A DNA stretch of 64,000 bases from Paraburkholderia sp. Ac-20340 (GCF_017104965.1 NZ_JAAGPR010000018.1:62001-126000), one strand, 5' to 3'; shown: positions 26,390-38,089, counted from the stretch's first letter. Notes: a model not told the origin generated them from the letters alone. A program made the numbers and translations.

Positions 26390-27637
26390 ATGAAATTCCG
26401 AGCGATCATGGGCGCCCTGTGCGCAGCAGGTCTGATGGGCGGCGTTGCCACGGCGCAAGCTGCCGAGTCGATCGAAGTGCTGCACTGGTGGACGTCGGGC
26501 GGCGAATCGAAGGCCGTCGGCGTGCTCAAGGACGACATGCAGAAGCAGGGCTACACCTGGAAGGACTTCGCCGTTGCCGGTGGCGCGGGTGCGGCTGCAA
26601 TGACCGCACTGAAGACCCAGGTGATCTCGGGCAATGCGCCGAGCGCAGCCCAGATCAAGGGTCCGCTGATCCAGGAATGGGCGGAGCAGGGCGTGCTGGT
26701 GCCGATCGACTCGGTCGCCGGCGACTGGAAGGCCAATCTGCCGCCGCAGATCGACAAGATCATCCACGCAGACGGTCACTATGTTGCCGCGCCGTTCTCG
26801 GTGCACCGCGTGAACTGGCTGTGGATCAACAAGGCTGCACTCGACAAGGTTGGCGCCAAGCCGCCTGCAACGTGGCCGGAATTCTTCGCACTGGCTGACA
26901 AGCTCAAGGCCGCCGGCATCCAGCCGGTCGCCGCTGGCGGCCAGCCGTGGCAGGACCTGACGCTGTGGGAAGACGTGGTGCTCTCGCAGGGCGCGGACTT
27001 CTACAAGAAGGCCATCGTCGATCTGGACCAGAAGACGCTCACTTCCGCGCAGATGGTCGGCGTGTTCGACACGGTCCGCAAGATCGAGTCGTACATGGAT
27101 AACGGCCGCACGGGTCGCGACTGGAACCTCGCCACGGCCATGGTCATCAACGGCAAGGCCGGCATGCAGTTCATGGGCGACTGGGCCAAGGGCGAGTTCG
27201 CCAACGCGAACAAGAAGCCGGGCGCGGACTACATCTGCGCACCGGTGCCTGGCACCTCGAAGGGCTACACCTTCAACGTCGACTCGTTCGTGTTCTTCCA
27301 GCAGAAGGGCCAGAAGACGGCGACGCCGGGTCAGCTCGCGCTCGCCAAGACCATCATGAGCCCGGCTTTCCAGGAACAGTTCAGCCTGTACAAGGGCTCG
27401 ATCCCGGTGCGTCTGGGCGTCGATATGAGCAAGTTCGACGATTGCGGCAAGCAGTCGTACGCGGATGAGCAGACGGCCATCAAGGCCGGCGGCTACGTGC
27501 CGTCGCTGGCTCACGGCATGGCGCAAGCCGATGCCACGGCCGGTGCGATCACCGACGTCGTCACGAAGTTCATGAACTCGACGCAGGATTCGAAGAGCGC
27601 GGTCGAAGCGCTCGCGAAGGCTGCGAAGACGAAGTAA
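26390..27637 (+). CDS. gtsA: Sugar ABC transporter substrate-binding protein
   Basis: A 415-aa periplasmic protein with a Sec signal peptide (to about ATAQA, residue 24). It then begins AESIEVLHWWTSGGESKAVG, the glucose/mannose-binding family start. GGAGGAGATAAG is a strong ribosome site. It is the first gene of an operon with two permeases and an ATPase and is divergent from zwf, so glucose (possibly with mannose or galactose) is the likely ligand. It has a single transporter-type fold (about 25-415). Confidence 0.88.
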   Translation: MKFRAIMGALCAAGLMGGVATAQAAESIEVLHWWTSGGESKAVGVLKDDMQKQGYTWKDFAVAGGAGAAAMTALKTQVISGNAPSAAQIKGPLIQEWAEQGVLVPIDSVAGDWKANLPPQIDKIIHADGHYVAAPFSVHRVNWLWINKAALDKVGAKPPATWPEFFALADKLKAAGIQPVAAGGQPWQDLTLWEDVVLSQGADFYKKAIVDLDQKTLTSAQMVGVFDTVRKIESYMDNGRTGRDWNLATAMVINGKAGMQFMGDWAKGEFANANKKPGADYICAPVPGTSKGYTFNVDSFVFFQQKGQKTATPGQLALAKTIMSPAFQEQFSLYKGSIPVRLGVDMSKFDDCGKQSYADEQTAIKAGGYVPSLAHGMAQADATAGAITDVVTKFMNSTQDSKSAVEALAKAAKTK

Positions 27638-27772
27638 GAACGCAGTGAGCGTGTGAAGCAAGACGGGGTGGGCCGCTCAGGCGGCGCACCCCGGGCATGA
27701 CGGTTCAACCCGAACCCCATCATCGTGCGCAGAATCCCCTTCGATTTTTCGCACCGTAACAGGAGTTGCGCA

Positions 27773-28717
27773 GTGACTGCTTCTCTTAGCGGCAACGGCA
27801 AGGCGGCATCGCCTGCTGAATCGCGCCGCGCGTCGCCGATGGCGGCGCTTGCAGACCGCTGGATTCCGAAGCTGGTGCTTTCGCCCAGCATTCTGATCAG
27901 CCTTGTGTTCGTCTACGGCTTCATCGCCATCACCGGCTATATATCGCTGTCCAATTCGCGATTGATGCCGCGTTACGATTTCGCAGGCTTCGACCGTTAC
28001 AGCGAGCTGTTCTCGAACGACGTGTGGTGGACGTCGGCGCAGAACCTCGGCTGGTTCGGCATTCCGTTTATCGCCATCTGCGTGTTTCTCGGGCTTTTTC
28101 TCGCGATCCTGCTCGACCAGCAGATTCGTCAGGAAGGCGCGCTGCGCGCGGTGTTCCTCTATCCGATGGCGCTCTCGTACATCGTGACGGGCACGGCCTG
28201 GCAATGGATCTTCAATCCCGATCTGGGCATCCAGCAGGTGCTGCACGACTGGGGCTGGACGAGCTTCCAGCTCGGCTGGCTCAACGACCCGGACAAAGCC
28301 ATTTTCTGTATCGTGGTCGCGGCCGCATGGCAGTCCACGGGCTTTTGCATGGCGCTGTTCCTCGCGGGCCTGCGCGGCGTGGATAGCGAAATCTTCAAGG
28401 CCGCCCAGGTGGACGGCGCGACGCTGCCCACGATCTATCGCAAGATCGTGATTCCGAGCATGCGTCCGGTGTTCTTCTCGGTGCTGCTGATTCTCTGCCA
28501 CATCACGATCAAGACGTTCGACCTGGTGGTGGCGCTCACCGCGGGCGGCCCGGGCACGTCGTCGTCGCTGCCGGCCATCTTCATGTACACGTTTTCGTTC
28601 AACCGCGGGCAGCTTGGCGTCGGCGCAGCGTCGTCGATGATGATGCTCGCCACCGTCGTGGCCGTGCTCGTGCCGCTGATGTACCTGGAATCGAGGAGCA
28701 CGCGCAATGCAGCCTAA
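27773..28717 (+). CDS. gtsB: Sugar ABC transporter permease 1
   Basis: A 314-aa permease. The GTG start at 27773 is chosen because AACAGGAG lies 8 bases ahead; the ATG frame upstream lacks a site. Six helices; the cytoplasmic EAA loop lies around residues 225-245 (EIFKAAQVDGATLPTIYRKI). MalF/UgpA-like. Stop and the next start overlap (ATGCAGCCTAA). Confidence 0.88.
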   Translation: MTASLSGNGKAASPAESRRASPMAALADRWIPKLVLSPSILISLVFVYGFIAITGYISLSNSRLMPRYDFAGFDRYSELFSNDVWWTSAQNLGWFGIPFIAICVFLGLFLAILLDQQIRQEGALRAVFLYPMALSYIVTGTAWQWIFNPDLGIQQVLHDWGWTSFQLGWLNDPDKAIFCIVVAAAWQSTGFCMALFLAGLRGVDSEIFKAAQVDGATLPTIYRKIVIPSMRPVFFSVLLILCHITIKTFDLVVALTAGGPGTSSSLPAIFMYTFSFNRGQLGVGAASSMMMLATVVAVLVPLMYLESRSTRNAA

Positions 28718-29564
28718 GATGACGGTGAGCCGCGTGTTTATCTACGCGGTGCTGATCCTGTTCGCGTTGTACTTCCTGTTCCCGCTCTACGTGATGCTGT
28801 CGACGTCGTTCAAGACGCTCGACGAACTGCACACGGGCAACATGCTCACGCTGCCCGCGCACCCGAGTTTCGCGCCGTGGGTGAAGGCGTGGAGCGAAGC
28901 CTGTACCGGCGTGCGTTGCGACGGCATGCAGCCGTTCTTCATGAACTCCGTGAAGATGGTGATTCCGGCCGTGCTGATCTCGTCGATCATCGGCGCGTTC
29001 AACGGTTATGTGCTCACGCACTGGCGCTTCCGTGGCGCGGACGCCCTGTTCACGATGCTGCTGGTGGGCTGCTTCATCCCGTTCCAGGCGATCCTGCTGC
29101 CGATGGCGCGTCTTGAAGGCATGCTCGGCCTGTCGAACACGATCGGCGGTCTGGTGGTCGTGCACGTCGTCTACGGGATTGCGTTCACCACGATGTTCTT
29201 CCGCAACTTCTACGTGAGCGTGCCGGCTGAACTCGTGAAGGCCGCGCGCATCGACGGCGCCGGCTTCTTCATGATCTTCACGCGCATCATGATGCCGATC
29301 TCGCTGCCGATTTTCATGGTGTGCCTGATCTGGCAATTCACGCAGATCTGGAATGACTTCCTGTTCGGTATCGTGTTCTCGGGCGTCGATTCGATGCCGA
29401 TCACGGTGGCGCTGAACAATCTCGTGAACACGTCCACGGGCGTGAAGGAATACAACGTCGACATGGCCGGCGCGATCATCGCCGCGCTGCCCACGCTGCT
29501 CGTCTACGTGATCGCCGGCCGCTACTTCGTGCGCGGCCTCACGGCGGGCGCGGTGAAGGGCTAA
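28707..29564 (+). CDS. gtsC: Sugar ABC transporter permease 2
   Basis: A 285-aa MalG/UgpE-like permease of six helices. The EAA loop is ELVKAARIDGAGFFMIFTRI (about 173-192). It overlaps gtsB by 11 bp and pairs with it to form the membrane channel. Confidence 0.89.
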   Translation: MQPKMTVSRVFIYAVLILFALYFLFPLYVMLSTSFKTLDELHTGNMLTLPAHPSFAPWVKAWSEACTGVRCDGMQPFFMNSVKMVIPAVLISSIIGAFNGYVLTHWRFRGADALFTMLLVGCFIPFQAILLPMARLEGMLGLSNTIGGLVVVHVVYGIAFTTMFFRNFYVSVPAELVKAARIDGAGFFMIFTRIMMPISLPIFMVCLIWQFTQIWNDFLFGIVFSGVDSMPITVALNNLVNTSTGVKEYNVDMAGAIIAALPTLLVYVIAGRYFVRGLTAGAVKG

Positions 29565-29595
29565 GAAGCTCTATTCGATTAAAAGGATTCATAGC

Positions 29596-30714
29596 ATGGC
29601 AAGCCTTTCCATTCGCGACGTCTACAAGACCTACCCGAACGGGGTGCCCGTCCTCAAGGGCGTGAACATCGACATCGAAGACGGCCAGTTCCTGATTCTG
29701 GTCGGCGGCTCGGGCTGCGGTAAGTCGACGCTGCTCAACATGATCGCGGGTCTCGAAACCGTGACCAAGGGCGAAATCATGATGGACGGCAAGGTGGTGA
29801 ACAACCTCTCGCCGAAAGATCGTGACATCGCCATGGTGTTCCAGTCGTACGCGCTTTACCCGTCGATGACGGTGCGCGAGAACATCTCGTTTGGCCTGAA
29901 CATCCGCAAGGTGCCGAAGCAGGAACAGGCGCAGATCGTCGATCGCGTGTCCAGCATGCTGCAGATCCAGCATCTGCTCGATCGCAAGCCGGGCCAGCTG
30001 TCGGGCGGCCAGCGCCAGCGTGTGGCGATGGGCCGCGCGCTCGCACGCGACCCGATCATGTTCCTGTTCGACGAACCGCTCTCGAACCTCGACGCCAAGC
30101 TGCGTATCGAGATGCGTTCGGAAATCAAGCTGCTGCATCAGCGCGTGGGCAAGACCATCGTCTACGTGACGCACGACCAGATCGAGGCGATGACGCTCGG
30201 CGACCGCATCGCGGTCATGAAGGACGGCATCGTGCAGCAGTTCGGCGCACCGCAGGACATCTACGATTCGCCGTCGAACCTGTTCGTGGCGGGCTTTATC
30301 GGCGCGCCGCCGATGAACTTCATCAACGGCCGGCTGGTGGAGCAGGGCTCGGGCGTCGGTCTCGAACTCGACACGGGCGTGGCGCGCAACGTGCTGAATC
30401 TGCCGTTCGAGGCGAACAAGGTGCGCGGCCATATCGGCCAGGAAGTGGTGCTGGGCCTGCGCCCGGAACGCATCACCGACGCGCGCAGCTCGCACGACGG
30501 TCACGGCCACGAACTGCAACGTCACACGGTCAAGGTCGATGTGATCGAGCCGACCGGCCCGGACACGCTGGTGTTCGCGCAGGTCAACGGCAAGCGCGTG
30601 GTGAGCCGCGTGCACCCGGGCGCGAATCCGCAGCCGCTGAACAACATGGAACTGCTGTTTGACGTGTCGAAGGCCGTGCTGTTCGATCCGAAGACGGAAG
30701 AGCGGATTGCCTGA
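29596..30714 (+). CDS. gtsD: Sugar ABC transporter ATPase (MalK/UgpC type)
   Basis: A 372-aa ATPase. Walker A GGSGCGKST near residue 37, signature LSGGQRQRVAMGR near 135, Walker B IMFLFDEPLSNLD near 153. A C-terminal regulatory OB region follows from about 240. Begins MASLSIRDVYKTYPNGV. It ends the operon, with a terminator 40 bases later. It may serve other sugar importers too. Confidence 0.9.
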   Translation: MASLSIRDVYKTYPNGVPVLKGVNIDIEDGQFLILVGGSGCGKSTLLNMIAGLETVTKGEIMMDGKVVNNLSPKDRDIAMVFQSYALYPSMTVRENISFGLNIRKVPKQEQAQIVDRVSSMLQIQHLLDRKPGQLSGGQRQRVAMGRALARDPIMFLFDEPLSNLDAKLRIEMRSEIKLLHQRVGKTIVYVTHDQIEAMTLGDRIAVMKDGIVQQFGAPQDIYDSPSNLFVAGFIGAPPMNFINGRLVEQGSGVGLELDTGVARNVLNLPFEANKVRGHIGQEVVLGLRPERITDARSSHDGHGHELQRHTVKVDVIEPTGPDTLVFAQVNGKRVVSRVHPGANPQPLNNMELLFDVSKAVLFDPKTEERIA

Positions 30715-30754
30715 TCGCGCTTGAACCGGCTTGATCCGGCGGTTGCTGTAATAG

Positions 30755-30792
30755 AAAAACCCGTTCGCTGCGCTAGCAGGAACGGGTTTTTT
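30755..30792. terminator. Bidirectional terminator
   Basis: AAAAACCCGTTC pairs with GAACGGGTTTTTT around a 13-nt loop, between the convergent gtsD and Smr genes. Confidence 0.88.
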
Positions 30793-30808
30793 GTCGGGCT
30801 GACGTCAG

Positions 30809-30836
30809 GTCGAACGTCGAACGTCGAACGTCGAAG
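30809..30836. repeat. Tandem heptamer (GTCGAAC) x4
   Basis: Four copies of GTCGAAC (the last GTCGAAG) immediately beyond the stop of the Smr gene. Confidence 0.8.
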
Positions 30837-30837
30837 A

Positions 30838-31602
30838 TCAGGGATGACCGTGCTGGCCGTGCCCATGCGTGTGCGGCTGCAGCAGCACGAGCACCGCGCC
30901 GGCGCCGCCGTCATGCGGACGCGCCTGGCAGAACGCGATCACTTCTTCCTTCTGCACGAGCCACGCGCGCACCTTGCCCTTGAGCACCGGTTCCTTGCCC
31001 GCGGAGCCCAGCCCCTTGCCGTGAATCACGCGCACGCAGCGCAGCCCGCGCTTGCCGGCTTCGCGGATGAAATTCTGCAGCGCCTCGCGCGCTTCTTCCC
31101 GGCGCATGCCGTGCAGGTCGAGTTGCGCCTGCACGATCCACGTGCCGCGGCGCAGCTTCTTGACCACTTCCTCGCTGATGCCGGGGCGGTGGTAGTACAG
31201 CGAATCGTCGGTTTCGAGCAGCGCTTCGGGATCGAATTCGTCGGAAATCGCTTCGTGCAGGACCGCTTGCTCGTCGAGTTGCGTCTGCAACGGCAACGGC
31301 ACGGGCGCCTGGCGGCGCGGCTGGGCGCGCGGCGGCGCGTTGAGCGGCGCGACCGAGCCGATCTCGCGGCGGAACAGATCGCTGTCGGCGGCGGCTTCGA
31401 CGCGCGCGGCCTGAGCGACGACGCGTTCGCGCTCGCGCTGGCGCGTCTGGGTCTTGAGCGCGTCGCGCAGGCTGCCGAGGCCCGAAAAGCCGCTGGCTGG
31501 CTTGCCGGGTTCGAGCACGGGCGCGGGCGCGACGGGCGCCGCGACCGGACGGGCAGAAGCGGGGCGCTTGGGTTCGCCCGGATGGGGGACGTTCTTGGGC
31601 AT
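30838..31602 (-). CDS. Smr-domain protein with His-rich tail
   Basis: A 254-aa protein. A basic, disordered N-terminal half precedes a C-terminal Smr domain (about 160-245) with LDLHGMRREEAREAL and VRVIHGKGLGS, typical of MutS2-like Smr nucleases. Smr domains nick branched DNA or cleave RNA (ribosome quality control). The tail HTHGHGQHGHP is histidine-rich and may bind metal. The start MPKNVPHPG is preferred; an in-frame start 17 residues earlier (MDTLDD) exists. It stands alone, upstream of trxB on the minus strand in transcription order only loosely. Confidence 0.85.
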   Translation of the reverse strand: MPKNVPHPGEPKRPASARPVAAPVAPAPVLEPGKPASGFSGLGSLRDALKTQTRQRERERVVAQAARVEAAADSDLFRREIGSVAPLNAPPRAQPRRQAPVPLPLQTQLDEQAVLHEAISDEFDPEALLETDDSLYYHRPGISEEVVKKLRRGTWIVQAQLDLHGMRREEAREALQNFIREAGKRGLRCVRVIHGKGLGSAGKEPVLKGKVRAWLVQKEEVIAFCQARPHDGGAGAVLVLLQPHTHGHGQHGHP

Positions 31603-31791
31603 GACGAATGAAACGCGAGGCGCTGGTTGAATCGGATCGTCGAGCGTGTCCATGCACGCTCGCGGCAAATGAAAAAGGGCCGCCGGCTGGCTGGCCGCGG
31701 CCCTCTTGCGAAGCGCCGCCGGGCTAGATCTAGCCGCAGCGCGCTATTTTACCGGTTGACTGGCGAGTGGCCAGACGACTGGCTGAACGGC

Positions 31792-33153
<1,362 letters not shown>

Positions 33154-35469
33154 ATGGCCAAAACTCCCTTTTCCGCGCAGGCGCAGGCATTGCCTCACCG
33201 CATGTCGCGTCTTTTCACCGAAATCCGCTGGATCCTGCAGGTCGCGCTAGGCGTGTTCCTGCTGATGGCGCTCATCAGCTACAGCCGGCGCGATCCGAGC
33301 TGGACCCATGCCGCCCAGGTCGACCATATCTCGAACTGGGCCGGGCGCGTCGGCGCCTGGACCTCGGACATCCTGCTGCTGCTGTTCGGCCTGTCCGCCT
33401 ACTGGTGGGTGGTGATTCTCGCGCGCCACATCTCGAAGAACTACCGGCGCATCACGCGCCACGAAGCGCTGCCCGACGACGATGAAGACAAGCCGCGCGA
33501 CCATAGCTGGGTCGCCGAAGCCTTCGCCTTCGTGCTGGTGCTGCTCGCCTGCGATGGCATCGAAGCGCTGCGGATGTGGTCGCTCAAGGTGCAGTTGCCG
33601 CGCGCGCCCGGCGGCGTGGTGGGCGAGGCCGTCGCGCGCGGCGTCTCGCATGCGCTCGGCTTTACGGGCGGCACGCTCGCGCTGCTGCTGGCGCTGGGCA
33701 TCGGCCTGTCGCTGTACTTCCGTTTCTCCTGGCTTTCCGTTTCCGAGAAAGTCGGCGAATCGATCATCAATGCCGTGACGATGGCGCGCCTGCGCCGCGA
33801 AGCGCGCAGCGACCGCAAGCTCGGCGAAGCCGCGGCGGTCAAGCGCGAAGGCAAGGTCGAGCGCGGCCGCGTGAAGATCGAGGAGCACGAGCCGGTCACG
33901 ATCGTGCCACCGGTGGTCACGCCGCAGCGCTCAGAGCGCGTCGAGAAAGAGCGCCAGGTGCCGCTCTTCACCGACCTGCCGGGCGATTCCACGCTGCCGC
34001 CGATCTCGCTGCTCGACCCCGCGCCGGCCGCCCAGGAAACCATTTCGGACGACACGCTCGAATTCACCTCGCGCCTGATCGAGAAGAAGCTCAAGGACTT
34101 CGGCGTCGATGTCGCGGTGATGGCGGCTTATCCCGGCCCGGTCGTGACGCGCTACGAAATCGAACCCGCGACCGGCGTGAAGGGCAGCCAGATCGTCAAT
34201 CTGGCCAAGGACCTGGCGCGCTCGCTGTCGCTGGTGTCGATCCGCGTGGTGGAGACGATTCCGGGCAAGAACTGCATGGCGCTCGAACTGCCGAACCAGC
34301 GCCGCCAGACCGTGCGCCTGTCGGAAATTCTCGGCTCGGCGGTGTATGCCGATGCGTCTTCGGCGCTCACCATGGGGCTGGGCAAGGACATCGGCGGCAA
34401 GCCGGTGTGCGCCGATCTCGCCAAGATGCCTCACCTGCTGGTGGCCGGCACGACCGGCTCGGGCAAGTCGGTGGGCATCAACGCGATGATTCTCTCGCTG
34501 CTCTACAAGGCCAGCGCCGACCAGGTGCGCATGATCCTGATCGATCCGAAGATGCTCGAAATGAGCGTCTACGAAGGCATTCCGCATCTGCTTTGCCCGG
34601 TCGTGACCGACATGCGCCAGGCCGGCAACGCGCTGAACTGGACCGTCGCCGAGATGGAGCGCCGCTACAAGCTCATGAGCAAGATGGGCGTGCGCAATCT
34701 CGCGGGCTACAACAACAAGATCGAGGAAGCGAACAAGCGCGAGGAGAAGATTCCGAACCCGTTCAGCCTCACGCCGGACGACCCGGAACCGCTCCAGAAG
34801 CTGCCGAATATCGTCGTCGTGATCGACGAACTGGCCGATCTGATGATGGTGGTCGGCAAGAAGGTCGAAGAGCTGATCGCACGTATCGCGCAGAAGGCGC
34901 GCGCGTCCGGCATCCACCTGATTCTGGCGACGCAGCGGCCTTCCGTGGACGTCATCACCGGTCTGATCAAGGCCAACGTGCCGACGCGGATGGCCTTCCA
35001 GGTGTCGTCGAAGATCGACTCGCGCACGATTCTCGACCAGATGGGCGCGGAATCGCTGCTCGGCATGGGCGACATGCTCTATCTGCCGCCGGGCAGCGGC
35101 CTGCCGGTGCGCGTGCACGGCGCGTTCGTCGGCGACGACGAAGTGCATCGCGTGGTCGACAAGCTCAAGGAACAGGGCGAGCCGAACTATATCGAAGGCA
35201 TCCTCGAAGGCGGCGTGTCGGGCGAGGGCGACGAGGGCACGGCAAGTGCTTCCGGTACGGGCGACGAGTCCGATCCGCTCTACGATCAGGCCGTCGAGGT
35301 GGTTATCAAGAACAAGCGCGCGTCGATCTCGCTTGTGCAGCGGCATCTGCGCATCGGGTATAACCGTGCTGCGCGGCTGCTCGAACAGATGGAGCAGTCG
35401 GGGCTGGTTTCGGCGATGTCGTCGAGCGGCAACCGTGAAATCCTCGCGCCCACGCGCGACGCCGACTGA
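33154..35469 (+). CDS. ftsK: DNA translocase FtsK
   Basis: A 771-aa DNA pump at the division septum. Four N-terminal helices (first [18 protein letters not shown], residues about 24-41; others near 70, 125 and 165). A short linker follows, then the RecA-like motor with Walker [12 protein letters not shown] near 432. The C-terminal winged-helix gamma domain has [20 protein letters not shown] near 725. At 771 residues it is shorter than E. coli FtsK (about 1329), like SpoIIIE-length proteins, because the linker is short. The start [11 protein letters not shown] is preferred over an upstream frame. lolA follows 34 bases later, so the two probably share a transcript. Confidence 0.95.
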   Translation: MAKTPFSAQAQALPHRMSRLFTEIRWILQVALGVFLLMALISYSRRDPSWTHAAQVDHISNWAGRVGAWTSDILLLLFGLSAYWWVVILARHISKNYRRITRHEALPDDDEDKPRDHSWVAEAFAFVLVLLACDGIEALRMWSLKVQLPRAPGGVVGEAVARGVSHALGFTGGTLALLLALGIGLSLYFRFSWLSVSEKVGESIINAVTMARLRREARSDRKLGEAAAVKREGKVERGRVKIEEHEPVTIVPPVVTPQRSERVEKERQVPLFTDLPGDSTLPPISLLDPAPAAQETISDDTLEFTSRLIEKKLKDFGVDVAVMAAYPGPVVTRYEIEPATGVKGSQIVNLAKDLARSLSLVSIRVVETIPGKNCMALELPNQRRQTVRLSEILGSAVYADASSALTMGLGKDIGGKPVCADLAKMPHLLVAGTTGSGKSVGINAMILSLLYKASADQVRMILIDPKMLEMSVYEGIPHLLCPVVTDMRQAGNALNWTVAEMERRYKLMSKMGVRNLAGYNNKIEEANKREEKIPNPFSLTPDDPEPLQKLPNIVVVIDELADLMMVVGKKVEELIARIAQKARASGIHLILATQRPSVDVITGLIKANVPTRMAFQVSSKIDSRTILDQMGAESLLGMGDMLYLPPGSGLPVRVHGAFVGDDEVHRVVDKLKEQGEPNYIEGILEGGVSGEGDEGTASASGTGDESDPLYDQAVEVVIKNKRASISLVQRHLRIGYNRAARLLEQMEQSGLVSAMSSSGNREILAPTRDAD

Positions 35470-35503
35470 AGACGCCCCCTATTTCGCTATTGGAGAACGA
35501 TAG

Positions 35504-36223
35504 ATGCAGTTTTTCGCAGGACATACGGCCCGTTTGAATGGTTCGACGCTGGGCCGCGCGGCGCGTGCCGTGACCGTCGCGCTGGGCACGACGCTCGTGA
35601 TGGCGGGCCACGCCTACGCCAGCGGCACCGATCAACTCAAGCAGTTCGTCAGCCAGGTGCACGCCGCGCGCGGCGCGTTCGTGCAGCGCGAACTCAAGAC
35701 GCCGTCGAACGCCAAAAACACCAGCGACGCCATCGCCACGGCCACGCTCAACGCCAAGGTGTCGAGCGGCACCTTCGTGTTCTCGCGTCCGGGCAAGTTC
35801 GTCTGGTCGTACGAGAAGCCGTACCAGCAACTGCTGCAGTCGGACGGCGACAATCTCTACGTCTACGACAAGGACCTGAACCAGGTCACCGAGCGCAAGC
35901 TGGGCGGCGCGCTGGGCGCGAGCCCGGCGGCGATCCTGTTCGGCAGCAACGATCTGGACAAGAACTTCACGCTGTCGGATGCGGGCGTGAAGAACGGCAT
36001 CGACTGGCTGCAACTGATTCCGAAGTCGAAGGACACGCAGTTCAAGAGCGTCGGCATTGGTTTTCGTGACGGCAATCTCGAAGCGATGGAACTGCACGAC
36101 GTATTCGGCAACGTGACGCTGCTGACTTTCTCGAACATCGAGAAGAACCCGTCGCTGCCGGCTTCGACGTTCAAGTTCGTGCGTCCCAAGGGCGCCGACC
36201 TGATCACGGGCGGCGCGAACTGA
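35504..36223 (+). CDS. lolA: Outer-membrane lipoprotein carrier LolA
   Basis: A 239-aa periplasmic lipoprotein chaperone with a Sec signal (cleavage near YASG, about residue 43). It then has a LolA beta-barrel: [37 protein letters not shown] near 105 and [16 protein letters not shown] near 185. It carries lipoproteins from LolCDE to LolB. Directly follows ftsK, the usual gammaproteobacterial and betaproteobacterial order. Ahead of ATG is the site TTGGAGAACGATAG. Confidence 0.93.
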   Translation: MQFFAGHTARLNGSTLGRAARAVTVALGTTLVMAGHAYASGTDQLKQFVSQVHAARGAFVQRELKTPSNAKNTSDAIATATLNAKVSSGTFVFSRPGKFVWSYEKPYQQLLQSDGDNLYVYDKDLNQVTERKLGGALGASPAAILFGSNDLDKNFTLSDAGVKNGIDWLQLIPKSKDTQFKSVGIGFRDGNLEAMELHDVFGNVTLLTFSNIEKNPSLPASTFKFVRPKGADLITGGAN

Positions 36224-36248
36224 TACGCGTAGCGTGCGGATGACATGC

Positions 36249-36285
36249 AAAGGGGCGGCTTGAAACGAGTCGCCCCTTTGTTTTT
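36249..36285. terminator. Bidirectional terminator
   Basis: AAAGGGGCGGCT pairs with AGTCGCCCCTTT (one G-U) around a 7-nt loop, followed by GTTTTT. It separates convergent lolA and the MBL gene. Confidence 0.88.
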
Positions 36286-36297
36286 AGCCGCCGTGAA

Positions 36298-37368
36298 TCA
36301 CGCGGAAAAACGGATCACGCCGTCTTCGCCGATCCGGCGCGTGAGCTGGCCTTCGAACCACAGCAGATGCAGATGCGCGAGCGCTTCGCCCATCGCAAAG
36401 GTGAGCTGGTGCATGTCGAGCTTGCGCTTGAACATCAGCGGCACGATATCGGCGGCGCTTTGCGGCGCGTTCGTGCAGGCTTCCAGCACTTCGGCCAGCC
36501 GCGCCACGTGGTGCTCGCGCAATTGCGCGATACGCGTGCGCACGCCGCGGAACGGCTTGCCGTGCGAGGGCAGCACGAGCGTGTCGGCGGCCATCGTTTC
36601 GTAACGGCCCAGCGATTCGAGGTAGAGGCCGAGCGGATTGCCTTCCGGCTCCATGTCGAACACGGACACATTGGTCGAGATGCGCGGCAGCACCATATCG
36701 CCGGAAATCAGCACGCCGGTTTGCTCGCACAGCAGCGCGCAATGCTCGGGCGAATGGCCGAAGCCCGTCACCACGCGCCAGTCGCGCCCGCCGATCTTCA
36801 CGACATCGGCGTCGCGCAGACGGCGATATTGCGACGGCAGCGCCGGCACGAGATTCGAGTAGTAGTTGCGGCGCGTGCGCAGTTGATCGAGCGAGGCTTC
36901 GTCGGTGACGCCGTGACGCGCGAAGTGGCGCGCCGCGCCTTCGCCGCCCGCGTTCGAGCCATTGCCCGAAGCCAGCACCGCCGCGCTCATGTATTCGCCG
37001 AGCGTCGTCCACAGGCGCACGTCCCAGCGCTTTTTGTCGCCGCCCGCGCAGATCCAGTGCGCCAGCCCGATGTGGTCGGGATGGCTGTGCGTGACCAGCA
37101 CGCGCAGCACCGGCAAGCCTTCGAGCTGGCTGTCGAACACCTTTTCCCAATGCGCCTTGATGGTGTCGTCGGTGATGCCGCAGTCCACCACGGTCCAGCC
37201 CGGCTGACCGTCGATCTCATCGCGCAGCAGCCACAGATTGATGTGATCGAGCACGAACGGCAGCGGCATGCGCAGCCATTTCACGCCGGGCGCGACATCG
37301 AAGGCGATGCCCGAATCGGGCAGGGTATCGGCGAAAGGGTAGTCGAGCTGGTGTTCGAGGGCGTTCAT
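36298..37368 (-). CDS. MBL-fold metallohydrolase
   Basis: A 356-aa metallo-beta-lactamase fold protein. The HxHxDH site is THSHPDHIGLAHW (near residue 92), with later metal ligands in GFGHSPEHCALL and LISGDMVLP. The C-terminal region (about 280-356) is a winged-helix extension common in this hydrolase subfamily. Substrate unknown; relatives hydrolyse thioesters or lactones. Divergent from the LiuR-like gene. Confidence 0.85.
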   Translation of the reverse strand: MNALEHQLDYPFADTLPDSGIAFDVAPGVKWLRMPLPFVLDHINLWLLRDEIDGQPGWTVVDCGITDDTIKAHWEKVFDSQLEGLPVLRVLVTHSHPDHIGLAHWICAGGDKKRWDVRLWTTLGEYMSAAVLASGNGSNAGGEGAARHFARHGVTDEASLDQLRTRRNYYSNLVPALPSQYRRLRDADVVKIGGRDWRVVTGFGHSPEHCALLCEQTGVLISGDMVLPRISTNVSVFDMEPEGNPLGLYLESLGRYETMAADTLVLPSHGKPFRGVRTRIAQLREHHVARLAEVLEACTNAPQSAADIVPLMFKRKLDMHQLTFAMGEALAHLHLLWFEGQLTRRIGEDGVIRFSA

Positions 37369-37520
37369 CGTGGAGGGTGTCTCGTGTCGTTATGTGGGTT
37401 CGGCTGTCATTGTCGCCGCATTGCGCCATTTCTGCTGGCGGACCGGCGGACTGTTCCGGCTGGCGGAACAAAGACCGGCGCGCGGGCGCTTTTCATCGAC
37501 GGTTGCACAAGCTTGCGCTT

Positions 37521-37538
37521 GACGATAACGTAAACGTC
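37521..37538. promoter_or_regulatory. Probable LiuR-type operator
   Basis: GACG-ATAACGTAAA-CGTC: symmetric GACG/CGTC arms with ACGT exactly central, resembling LiuR-type MerR sites. It lies 69 bases before the MerR gene. Confidence 0.5.
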
Positions 37539-37606
37539 GATTCCAACGAAATAAAGCCAGGCTGCCCGGCCAGAATCTCTGGCCCTCGCGAGCTGCGCCT
37601 CCCGAC

Positions 37607-38047
37607 ATGAACCAGTACACGATTACCGAACTCGCCCGCGAATTCGACGTGACGCCGCGTGCGATCCGTTTCTACGAAGACCAGGGCCTGCTCGCGCCGA
37701 GCCGCGAAGGCGCTGGCGGCCTCAAGCGCGTGTTCTCGGGCCGCGACCGCACGCGTCTGCGGCTCACGCTGCGCGGCAAGCGCCTGGGCTTCACGCTCAA
37801 CGAGATTCGCGCGCTGCTCGATCTCTACGAATCGCCCACGGATACCTTGCCGCAGCTTCAGGCCTTCCTCGACACCGTCGTGCGCCACCGCGAAATCCTG
37901 GAGCGCCAGCGCGACGACCTCGACGCCACGCTCGAAGATCTCGCGCAGTACGAAGCGCAGGCGCGCGTGCTGCTGGAAAAGAACGCGCCGGGCGATCCGC
38001 GCAAGGCCGCCGAAGCCGCGCCGGCCAGCACCGCCGACACGAAGTAA
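37607..38047 (+). CDS. liuR: LiuR-like MerR-family regulator
   Basis: A 146-aa MerR regulator: winged helix YTITELAREFDVTPRAIRFY at residues 4-23, then the GLLAPSREG wing and GKRLGFTLNEIRALLDLY, followed by a coiled coil (about 80-120). This matches the LiuR branch, which controls leucine/isovalerate or other acyl-CoA degradation. The adjacent thiolase and aceK would fit a role in acyl-CoA and glyoxylate metabolism. There is no cysteine for metal sensing. Confidence 0.83.
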   Translation: MNQYTITELAREFDVTPRAIRFYEDQGLLAPSREGAGGLKRVFSGRDRTRLRLTLRGKRLGFTLNEIRALLDLYESPTDTLPQLQAFLDTVVRHREILERQRDDLDATLEDLAQYEAQARVLLEKNAPGDPRKAAEAAPASTADTK

Positions 38048-38089
38048 GCGACCCCGCACGCCATCGACACACGAAGCCAGGATCGCGCC

